DNA of 64,000 nucleotides from DASXHY01 sp035552155 (GTDB taxonomy: Bacteria; Verrucomicrobiota; Verrucomicrobiia; Limisphaerales; DASXHY01), in assembly GCA_035552155.1 (NCBI GenBank), contig DASZLX010000043.1, forward strand, positions 62,001-126,000, given 5' to 3'. The position numbers and the translations under genes are program-made. Below, one piece after another: positions 42,033-48,994 of this stretch (its first letter is position 1; the number at the start of each line of letters is the position of its first letter). Below the pieces are notes generated by a model. The model ran no database searches and was not told the origin of the DNA. It saw nothing but the letters and a program-made list of their open reading frames with translations.

Positions 42033-42865
42033 GGTTGTTTTCCTCCTCGACGAATGTGCATGCGAAGCGGCGGCGGCACTGGGATTTTGGGCGGCTCCGC
42101 TGGGGGGGCGGGGACGGGTGGAACCGGCGGCGCGGGCTTGATTTCCATTTGCTCGACTTTCTTCGCCAGCCAATCCTCGGCTTTCACGATGGTCTCGCCA
42201 ATTTTTGTGTCGGGAAATTTCATTTCGCCAATCTGGAAATCCGTCAATGACTTCATCATGTCCACCGTGTGGCCGGCGGATTTCACTGCTTCATTCCAGC
42301 GGTCGCCCATATTTTGCAAATCCTGGTAGCCGTTAACCAACCATTCGAGCTTGCCGGTTTCGATGTCCACGAGCAGGCCGTGCACCGGGATTTTCGGGCC
42401 GATGAGCGGGCTGCTGCGGGCGAAGTTGCAGGCTTTGAGCACGTTTTGCCGATCGCTGGCGAACATGCCGAAGAATTCATTGAGATTTTCGGGGAGCAAC
42501 TGCCGCTTCACGCCGAGTGCCTCCAATTTTTCGAGCAATTGCATCGTGGTCGTTCTGCCCACCTGGCAGTCCGTGTGGCCGATGACGGCGATTTCCTTCC
42601 CGCCCTTCACCGCGCACGCCAGCGCCAGCGAACGCATGGTGCTGCTCAACGGGCCGGTAATGACATTCCCGGCGTTGCGCAGCCAGATGAACTGCCCGCC
42701 CGGCAGCCCGAGCACGTTCGGAAAGAGAGCATTCAGCCGTGGATCGATGCAGGTGAGCGCGACGACGGGCAGTTCATTCTCAAAATCCGCCACGTGCACG
42801 CCGGCTTTCGCATCGCCGGCGATGGCGCGATGATTGGCGTCAACGATGGCTTCGAAGAGGCGCAT
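42029..42865 (-). CDS. Beta-type carbonic anhydrase with proline-rich tail
   Basis: A 278-residue protein. The zinc-binding motifs of beta-carbonic anhydrases are present: CIDPRL (Cys and Asp-Arg dyad) and GHTDC (His and Cys). The intervening WLRNAGNVI is the usual strand. After residue 200 comes a helical segment and a Pro-rich tail (APPVPPVPAPPAEPPKIPVPP), which is not typical and might bind a partner. It reversibly hydrates carbon dioxide; there is no signal peptide, so it should act in the cytoplasm. It lies inside an operon of membrane-organising genes, an unusual setting. Confidence 0.85.
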   Translation of the reverse strand: MRLFEAIVDANHRAIAGDAKAGVHVADFENELPVVALTCIDPRLNALFPNVLGLPGGQFIWLRNAGNVITGPLSSTMRSLALACAVKGGKEIAVIGHTDCQVGRTTTMQLLEKLEALGVKRQLLPENLNEFFGMFASDRQNVLKACNFARSSPLIGPKIPVHGLLVDIETGKLEWLVNGYQDLQNMGDRWNEAVKSAGHTVDMMKSLTDFQIGEMKFPDTKIGETIVKAEDWLAKKVEQMEIKPAPPVPPVPAPPAEPPKIPVPPPLRMHIRRGGKQP

Positions 42866-42883
42866 TGGGATTTTCTTTGATGC

Positions 42884-43096
42884 TCACTTCCTCCGAGCCA
42901 CCAGCAAATAAATCAATGCGCCGAGGACGTTTAGAAAAATAATGACCAGCACCCACGCAATTTTTTCGCCGCCGCTGAGGCGCGGGTTGGTGAGGGCATT
43001 GACCAACGCCCAAATCCAGAGCGCGAATGCGAGGATGCCCAATATCCCCACAGGAAAATTGATGACCAAACTGAATAGGGGTGCAATGGCGTGCAT
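42884..43096 (-). CDS. PLDc_N-domain small membrane protein (copy 2)
   Basis: A 70-residue protein started at ATG 43096. Two membrane helices (ILGILAFALWIWALVNALT and KIAWVLVIIFLNVLGALIYLLV) joined by a short polar loop (NPRLSGGE) match the phospholipase-D nuclease N-terminal (PLDc_N) membrane hairpin that also occurs alone. It ends LVARRK. A second copy precedes it. Its role is unknown; the hairpin might help anchor or scaffold. Confidence 0.78.
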   Translation of the reverse strand: MHAIAPLFSLVINFPVGILGILAFALWIWALVNALTNPRLSGGEKIAWVLVIIFLNVLGALIYLLVARRK

Positions 43097-43124
43097 GGGA
43101 TTGATTTCTTTCGTTTGATTTTTA

Positions 43125-43361
43125 TCAGGCGGGCGCGGCCAGCTTGCGTTTCGGCCTTCCAAAGAAAAAGTAAATGACCGCACCCAATAAATGCAGCAGC
43201 GCGACCACAATGATCCAGACCACCCGCTCGGTTTGATCGAGGCCGCGGTTCCGGGCGGCGTCCACCAACATCCAGATCCAGAGGGCCGTGGAAATCAGGC
43301 CGAGCGGCAGGAAAAAGAGCACGAGCAAAATCTCAAATCCTCCTAGAAACATGGCGAACAT
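43125..43361 (-). CDS. PLDc_N-domain small membrane protein (copy 1)
   Basis: A 78-residue protein with two to three hydrophobic stretches: EILLVLFFLPLGLISTALWIW and VVWIIVVALLHLLGAVIYFFFG, then a basic tail (RPKRKLAAPA). Same family as the next gene. Both lie between the coiled-coil gene and carbonic anhydrase in the same operon. Confidence 0.78.
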   Translation of the reverse strand: MFAMFLGGFEILLVLFFLPLGLISTALWIWMLVDAARNRGLDQTERVVWIIVVALLHLLGAVIYFFFGRPKRKLAAPA

Positions 43362-43375
43362 ATCTATTCCTTCCT

Positions 43376-43642
43376 TCAGGGTTTTTCGATCGCGGAAACG
43401 ATGGCTTCCACTTCCTCCTGCTTTAATACGCCCTTGGAAACCATCAGCCGAATCAGCGTTGCCAGATACAGCTTCAGCTCGTGATTCTCGTCTTTCAATT
43501 GTTCAATGTCTTGTTCCTGCTCGCGGTCCACCTGGGCCTTCTGCGCGGAATCTCCGCGCATTTGTTCAATGGCGTTCTCGAGGTCGCCGATGTCGAGTTG
43601 TTGCCCGACATTTCCGAGTAGCATCATTCTTCCCCATCCCAT
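43376..43642 (-). CDS. Hypothetical coiled-coil protein
   Basis: An 88-residue protein dominated by one charged helix (DLENAIEQMRGDSAQKAQVD to EQDIEQLKDENHELKLYLAT) and a short second helix (KGVLKQEEVEAIVSAI). This is the pattern of a soluble coiled-coil adaptor. It starts 2 bases after the flotillin stop, so the two are tightly coupled. No known family. Confidence 0.68.
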   Translation of the reverse strand: MGWGRMMLLGNVGQQLDIGDLENAIEQMRGDSAQKAQVDREQEQDIEQLKDENHELKLYLATLIRLMVSKGVLKQEEVEAIVSAIEKP

Positions 43643-43644
43643 AA

Positions 43645-45177
43645 TCAGCCTTTCTCCTTGTCAGTTTTGGCCATCGCATTTTTCAAGGCCGGCACTTGCT
43701 CCAGCAATTTCTCGAACTTCACTCCAGTCAGACTTTCCAGCACTGGCGGCAATTGCGCGATGATTTGCGTGACATCGCCGGTCAATTTGCTCGCGCCGCC
43801 GCCGGGGCCGTTGCCGCTGTTGATGATGACCATCTTCTCGGTCTTGGCGAGCGGTTCGCTGATCTTGCCGGCGACTTCCGGCAGCACGCGCACGATCATT
43901 TCGATGACCGCCGCTTCGTTGTATTGCTTGAACGATTCAGCCTTGGCCTGCATGGCGGATGCGGTCGCTTTGCCCTGGGCCTCGATGACCGAGGCTTCGG
44001 CGAGACCGCGCGCCTTGTTGGCTTCGGCTTCGGCAATGCCGGTCGCTTTGGACACGTCGGCGTTGGCAAAACCTTTGGCCTTGGCAGCCGAGGCGGCGCC
44101 TTCGGCCTCGGTTTCCAGCTGGAATTTCGTCGCGTTCGCCAGGGTTTCCACGCGATAACGCTCGGCGTCGGCGGGCTTTTGCACGGTCGCTTCCAGTTCG
44201 CGCTGGCGGCGCAAAATTTCCTGTTGCTGCAGTTCAATCTGCTTCTGTTTTTCCACGATGCTGACCTGCACTTCTTCTGCCTTCACCAATTGGCCGGTCT
44301 TGAATTTCTGCAAATCGTAGGCGAGGTCGGCTTCGGCCTTTTTCTGGTTCACCGCGGCCTGGTACTGCGCGACGTTCGATTGATAATCCCGTTGCGCTTC
44401 TGCGATTTTTGAGTCGGCGGCGAATTTCGCCTCCTGTCCGGCCTGTGTTGCCTGCGCGGAACGAATCATCGCGTCGCGGTCGGCTTCGGCCTGGGCGATT
44501 TGCGCATCGCGCTTGACCTGAGCAATGCGCGGTTTGCCGAGCGCATCGAGGTAGCCCTGCGAATCGCGGATATCGCGAATCGTGAAGCTCACGATGCCGA
44601 GGCCCATATTCGCCATGTCGCCGGCGGCGACTTCCTGCACCTTCGAGGCGAAAGCGTCGCGGTTCTGGTAAATTTCCTCCACGGTCATGGTGCCGAGAAT
44701 CGCGCGTAAATGGCCTTCGAGCGTTTGCATGGCCACGCTTTTAATTTCATCAGTGCTCTTGCTGAGGAATTGTTCCGAAGCGGTGGCGATGGAAATATCG
44801 TCGCCCTTGATTTTGATTTGCGCCACGCCGTCCACGCGTACGGGCACGCCTTTGCTCGTGTAAACCTCAGGCGTCTGGACGTCGATGGTGAGGATTTCCA
44901 GCGACAGGATGTCCACCTTTTCTTTGACCGGCATCACGAACGTGCCGCCGCCCTTGACGATGCGGAAACCGATTGCCCGGGTGGTGCCGTCCGGGTCCAC
45001 CACCTGGTGTCTTCCGCCCGAGACGACCAGCACCTGGTTGGGACCGACTTTGGTGTAGCGGCTGGCCCAAATGCCAACAAACAGGAAAAAGACAAACAGA
45101 ATCGCGACCACGCTGACGGCGATGAACATGGACGTGCTCATTTCAGCAAGGAGGGGGCTAAGTTGCATGGGGTTCAC
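43645..45177 (-). CDS. Flotillin-like SPFH-domain protein
   Basis: A 510-residue protein: one N-terminal membrane helix (FIAVSVVAILFVFFLFVGIWA), an SPFH domain (about 35-210, with VGPNQVLVVSGG and VRVDGVAQIKIKGDDISIA), then a long Ala/Glu/Lys-rich coiled coil (ADRDAMIRSAQATQAGQEAK onward) with many AEA repeats, as in FloT and eukaryotic flotillins. It ends with a short tail. Flotillins assemble membrane microdomains. It overlaps the NfeD gene by four bases (ATGA) and is followed 2 bases later by a coiled-coil gene. Confidence 0.92.
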   Translation of the reverse strand: MNPMQLSPLLAEMSTSMFIAVSVVAILFVFFLFVGIWASRYTKVGPNQVLVVSGGRHQVVDPDGTTRAIGFRIVKGGGTFVMPVKEKVDILSLEILTIDVQTPEVYTSKGVPVRVDGVAQIKIKGDDISIATASEQFLSKSTDEIKSVAMQTLEGHLRAILGTMTVEEIYQNRDAFASKVQEVAAGDMANMGLGIVSFTIRDIRDSQGYLDALGKPRIAQVKRDAQIAQAEADRDAMIRSAQATQAGQEAKFAADSKIAEAQRDYQSNVAQYQAAVNQKKAEADLAYDLQKFKTGQLVKAEEVQVSIVEKQKQIELQQQEILRRQRELEATVQKPADAERYRVETLANATKFQLETEAEGAASAAKAKGFANADVSKATGIAEAEANKARGLAEASVIEAQGKATASAMQAKAESFKQYNEAAVIEMIVRVLPEVAGKISEPLAKTEKMVIINSGNGPGGGASKLTGDVTQIIAQLPPVLESLTGVKFEKLLEQVPALKNAMAKTDKEKG

Positions 45178-45758
45178 TTGGTTTTGAGGGGTTCGGGTTC
45201 GATTTCAACAAAAAACTGCGTTCCGACAATTCGAGAGATGCGCACGCATTTCCCGGTGGTTACCGGTGAACCGTCGGCCGTGCGCGCGGGCGCCGTATAA
45301 CGCGAGCCGCCCTGCACATACGAAATTTCTCCCACGCCATTTTTCGGGATGGGCGAGGCCACTGATGCAATCTGGCCGATAAGCGTCGCAACCCGCGATT
45401 CGCTCGAGCCCTGGAATTTCTTGAACATCGCATTGAAGAGAAAAAACGTCAGCGACGCGATGAGCATTCCCGCCACCGCGGAAAGCGGCGCGCTGATCCA
45501 GATGGAATTTGTCGCCGGGATGCGCTCCAGGATCAACCCGCAGGCGCCGAAGGCCGTTACGAAACTGGAGAGCACTGTCGGACTGAAAAACGAAATTCCC
45601 GGCAAACCGCTGTGATCGTAGCCCGCGTCCGCGTGCCCGCCGGTTCCGACATCCGCGCCGTGTCCGCCAAAATCGTGGCCTCCGAAAAAGTGGCTCGTGA
45701 CGGCGCTGAAGATCGTGAAGATTAGACCAACTGCCAGACAGATCGGGTAGATAATCAT
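45174..45758 (-). CDS. NfeD-family membrane protein
   Basis: A 194-residue protein of the short NfeD/YuaF type: an N-terminal signal/anchor, a Gly/His-rich segment (FGGHDFGGHGADVGTGGHAD), further membrane helices (VLSSFVTAFGACGLILE and LSAVAGMLIASLTFFLFNAM), and a C-terminal OB fold (about 130-190, VATLIGQIASVASPIPKNG). NfeD proteins are the usual partners of flotillins. It is the first gene of the operon. The His-rich loop is notable and could bind metal, which is only an inference. Confidence 0.88.
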   Translation of the reverse strand: MIIYPICLAVGLIFTIFSAVTSHFFGGHDFGGHGADVGTGGHADAGYDHSGLPGISFFSPTVLSSFVTAFGACGLILERIPATNSIWISAPLSAVAGMLIASLTFFLFNAMFKKFQGSSESRVATLIGQIASVASPIPKNGVGEISYVQGGSRYTAPARTADGSPVTTGKCVRISRIVGTQFFVEIEPEPLKTK

Positions 45759-46034
45759 AAGCGCCTCATCTTCCTTCCGGCGCTAGTAAACGCGCAACCG
45801 AACAGCCGTGGCAAGCACGAAACGAATTCGCGCGCCCGACGTTGTCCAGGAGTTCCACTTCTGTTTGCCTCTGATTCATCGCTCGCCCACAGCAAACAAC
45901 AAGAGCGGCTTCCTGGCATCTACAATTTGGCGGCGCTTTTGTAAGACGCAGCCGGCAGGATAGCGCGCGCCTGCCCGGATTTGAAACCTTTTGACCTTTG
46001 GCGCGTCTTAACTAAAATTCGGAGCAAAGCAATT

Positions 46035-46445
46035 ATGAACCTTAAAATCGCACTCACCACCTTTAGCATCCTGGGAATTTCCCTCGCCGTATTCGCGGAC
46101 GACGTGGACACGAGCAAACTGCCGCCCGCTTCCACCAAAACCGGTGTGACCTACGCCAGCGACATCAAGCCAATCTTCGAGGCTTCGTGTGTCAAATGTC
46201 ACAACGGCCCGAAGGCGAAAGCCAAGTTGCATCTCGACAGCCTCGAAGGCGTGCTCAAAGGCGGCGAGGACGGCAAAGTGGTGGAATCCGGCAACAGTGC
46301 CAAGAGCATGATGGTTCTGAATATTGCCCACATCGGCGATGACATGGATTTCATGCCGCCGCCGAAAAATAAAATGGGATTGAAGAAACTCTCGGACGAA
46401 CAAATCGGCTTGATTCGCGCCTGGATTGACCAGGGAGCAAAATAA
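46035..46445 (+). CDS. Small secreted c-type cytochrome-like protein (copy 1)
   Basis: A 136-residue exported protein. ATG 46035 is followed by a signal peptide (KIALTTFSILGISLAVFA). The core has the planctomycete-type cytochrome C pattern: YASDIKPIFEASCVKCH with one CxxCH motif, then LHLDSLEGVLKGGEDGKVVESG, and the closing DEQIGLIRAWIDQGAK. One heme is predicted, with the second ligand perhaps the Met in DFMPPP. Such domains are usually fused to larger PSD1-type proteins; here they stand alone. A paralogue follows 32 bases later. Confidence 0.82.
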   Translation: MNLKIALTTFSILGISLAVFADDVDTSKLPPASTKTGVTYASDIKPIFEASCVKCHNGPKAKAKLHLDSLEGVLKGGEDGKVVESGNSAKSMMVLNIAHIGDDMDFMPPPKNKMGLKKLSDEQIGLIRAWIDQGAK

Positions 46446-46477
46446 ATCGGCTCCGCTGTCCGCCGCGTGAATCCATT

Positions 46478-46885
46478 ATGAAAACCAGGACCGCGATTGC
46501 ACTGACCGGCGCGCTTGCGATGTGTTTTCTCGCGAGCGCCGTGGACGTGGACATCAGCAAACTGCCGCCGCCTTCTGATAAAAAGGACGTCACGTTCGAA
46601 AGGGACATCAAGCCCTTGTTTGAAAAGTCGTGCGTGGATTGTCATGGGGCGGAAAAACCGAAGGGCAAGCTGCGGCTCGATACGCTGGCGGCCACGCTTA
46701 AAGGCGGCGTGGACGGCAAGGTGCTGGAACCGGGTAAAAGCGCCGACAGTTTCCTGGTGGCGAACATCGCATTTCTCGGCAATGACGATGATTTCATGCC
46801 GCCGCGGAAGGACACCAAGTATCCGCGCTTGACCGCGGAAGAGGTGGGGCTGGTCCGTGCGTGGATTGATCAGGGGGCGAAATAA
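46478..46885 (+). CDS. Small secreted c-type cytochrome-like protein (copy 2)
   Basis: A 135-residue paralogue of the upstream gene, with signal peptide (TAIALTGALAMCFLASAVDV), the heme motif CVDCH in FERDIKPLFEKSCVDCHGAE and the same closing GLVRAWIDQGAK. Both share DVDxSKLPPxS after the signal peptide. The pair probably forms a periplasmic electron-transfer or sensing unit. No oxidase or dehydrogenase gene is adjacent. Confidence 0.82.
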   Translation: MKTRTAIALTGALAMCFLASAVDVDISKLPPPSDKKDVTFERDIKPLFEKSCVDCHGAEKPKGKLRLDTLAATLKGGVDGKVLEPGKSADSFLVANIAFLGNDDDFMPPRKDTKYPRLTAEEVGLVRAWIDQGAK

Positions 46886-46961
46886 ATTTTCTTCCTTTTA
46901 GCCACTACCTGATCCGAAAAATGCGTGCAAACCGCGCGGAGGCGGATTAGATTGCGCGTGA

Positions 46962-47819
46962 ATGTATCCACCAGTGGTCACGAAGGACCCGACAGCGGTT
47001 GAAGTGGAGGTTCAGGCCGCCTATCTGGGAATATTTCCGGAGGGTGATGCGATGTTTGTTCCGCGCGTCTTCGGATGGGCCATCGAATGTTTCACTGGGA
47101 ATTACGGGGATTATCAGGCGGTGGATGCGCGTTACCACGATTTTGAGCACACGCTGCAGGGCACACTCTGCATGGCCCGGCTGCTGCGCGGCCGGCATCT
47201 CGCCAAGGCACAGCCGCCACTGACACCGCGGATGTTTCAGCTCGGTTTGGTCGCCATCCTGATGCACGACACGGGCTATCTCAAGAAACGCGATGACACT
47301 GACGGCACAGGAGCGAAATACACGGTGACGCATGTGGAGCGGAGTGCGGAATTCGCCGGGGTGTTGCTCGCCGAGAAAAAGTTTTCCTCGCAGGAAATCC
47401 AGGCCGTGCAGAACATGATTCATTGCACCGGTGTGGACGCGGCATTGAGCGTGATTCCGTTCCAGAACGATTTGGAAAGAATCGTCGGCCACGCCCTGGG
47501 CACCGCGGACCTGCTGGGCCAGATGGCGGCGGAGGATTACGTGGATAAATTGCCGGTGCTGTATGCCGAATTTTCCGAGGCGGCGCGTTTCGCCAAAGGC
47601 AGGCCGCATTTTATCTCCATGTTTTCCAGCGCGGCCGACCTGATGCAAAAGACGCCGGCGTTCTGGGAGAAATACGTCCAACTGAAATTGAACCGTGATT
47701 TCAGCGGCGTTTATAAGTTTCTTAACGTTCCGTATCCGGACGGTCCCAATGATTATTTGCAGCGGATTGAGGCGAACATGACGAAGTTGCGCGAACGGCT
47801 CGGGGCCGTGCGCACCTGA
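46962..47819 (+). CDS. HD-domain phosphohydrolase
   Basis: A 285-residue protein with a metal-dependent HD domain: H-x-H pattern in YHDFEHTLQGTLCMARLL, the HD pair in ILMHDTGYLKKR and HVERSAEFAGVLLAE carrying another His. The layout resembles the distant PDE-like/HDc group more than dGTPases. Substrate unknown: a cyclic nucleotide or a nucleotide is possible. It is followed 10 bases later by a coiled-coil protein, most likely a partner. Confidence 0.78.
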   Translation: MYPPVVTKDPTAVEVEVQAAYLGIFPEGDAMFVPRVFGWAIECFTGNYGDYQAVDARYHDFEHTLQGTLCMARLLRGRHLAKAQPPLTPRMFQLGLVAILMHDTGYLKKRDDTDGTGAKYTVTHVERSAEFAGVLLAEKKFSSQEIQAVQNMIHCTGVDAALSVIPFQNDLERIVGHALGTADLLGQMAAEDYVDKLPVLYAEFSEAARFAKGRPHFISMFSSAADLMQKTPAFWEKYVQLKLNRDFSGVYKFLNVPYPDGPNDYLQRIEANMTKLRERLGAVRT

Positions 47820-47829
47820 AGAGGATATT

Positions 47830-48237
47830 ATGGCGTCGTTAAAAGAATTAAAGCTGGCGGAAAAAAGCATCGTCAGGCAGCAGGAGGTGGTCTCGGAGTT
47901 GAGCACGCTGGTGCGCGACATTGAACGCTGTGAGAAGACGATTGCGGATTTGCAAAGCGAACTGGCCATGGTGAATGCGAAATATCCCAGCCCGCGCACG
48001 ACGCGCCAGGACATTGGCTATCTGACGGACTTGTTGAAATGCGCGAATAAAAAATTGGCGTGGGAAAAACAGATTGCGAGCATGCAAAAACGCACGCCAG
48101 CCACACTGGAAAAAATGGCGCAGTTGCTCAATGACCCGAAGAATCCTCCGGCGGATGAGATGCGCGCGAATATGTTGCTGGCGTTGCAGGGCGTGCAGGC
48201 GGCGATGCAGCGGTTGCAGGAGATGAAGACGGAGTGA
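47830..48237 (+). CDS. Hypothetical coiled-coil protein partnered with the HD protein
   Basis: A 135-residue soluble protein, almost entirely helical: LKELKLAEKSIVRQQEVVSE, ERCEKTIADLQSELAMVNAK and LLALQGVQAAMQRLQEMKTE. The coiled-coil pattern is seen; no family is known to me. The 10-base gap to the HD gene indicates co-translation. Confidence 0.65.
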   Translation: MASLKELKLAEKSIVRQQEVVSELSTLVRDIERCEKTIADLQSELAMVNAKYPSPRTTRQDIGYLTDLLKCANKKLAWEKQIASMQKRTPATLEKMAQLLNDPKNPPADEMRANMLLALQGVQAAMQRLQEMKTE

Positions 48238-48271
48238 GGGGGGAGGCTGGGAACCATTCCTCATATGCGCA

Positions 48272-48799
48272 ATGACATTGAAAAACTTATCGTTCACCAG
48301 ACAAGCTCCATTGGGCGCCAATCGGGAAGAGATTGCAGCGGCTGAAGCCAAACTCAATGTTCATTTCCCGCCGGGATTCGTCGAATTTTGTAGCCGATGG
48401 AACGGCGGGTTTCCCAACGCCGATAACGAATTTTACCCTGTCCGGGCTTCGTTTGAGGATTTTCACAATGAATATGGGGAAGGCGAAGGAGTTCTAATTA
48501 GCGTGCTGTACGGTATCAGCGAGAGCCTCCTTCAAACCAGTCTTGTGAAAAAATCCGACCTTCTGGAAATTCGATCTGGTTTTGGGATTATTCCAATCGG
48601 AGGAGATATGTTTGGCAGTCAGGTTGTATTTGGTGCGGACTCGCCGCCAGGGCAGATATATTGGCGAGATAAAGATCTTTGGGAAATTCCTGAAAATCCG
48701 GCGCCGGGTCCTCAATTCGCGGAAAAGCCGCGCCTGATTCAAATCGCGAATGATTTGGAATCTTTTTATAACTCGCTAACAAGATCTCCCGGCCAATGA
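48272..48799 (+). CDS. SMI1/KNR4 (SUKH) family protein
   Basis: A 175-residue protein with the SUKH pattern: ATREEIAAAEAKLNVHFPPG-like start (seen as ANREEIAAAEAKLNVHFPPG), then FVEFCSRWNGGFPN and a late FGSQVVFGADSPPGQIYW. SUKH proteins often serve as immunity proteins for contact-dependent toxins but also occur in other contexts. No toxin is adjacent. Composition is less GC-rich than the neighbours. A CTCTCCCCGGCGAGAG palindrome lies just downstream. Confidence 0.8.
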   Translation: MTLKNLSFTRQAPLGANREEIAAAEAKLNVHFPPGFVEFCSRWNGGFPNADNEFYPVRASFEDFHNEYGEGEGVLISVLYGISESLLQTSLVKKSDLLEIRSGFGIIPIGGDMFGSQVVFGADSPPGQIYWRDKDLWEIPENPAPGPQFAEKPRLIQIANDLESFYNSLTRSPGQ

Positions 48800-48994
48800 A
48801 CGGTTGTGTTTTTACGCTCACTCTCTCCCCGGCGAGAGGGTGAAATTTTGTTGGGCGATGGGATTTTCCAAAGTTTTGTCTCAATCCAGCATAGGGAGTT
48901 CGCCGTCTTCACGCGGATTCTTTTTGAAGCTGGATTCTTGTGAGATACTCACTGCGGATTCGACAAGCGCATCACCCGCCGCTACGGTTTCTCG

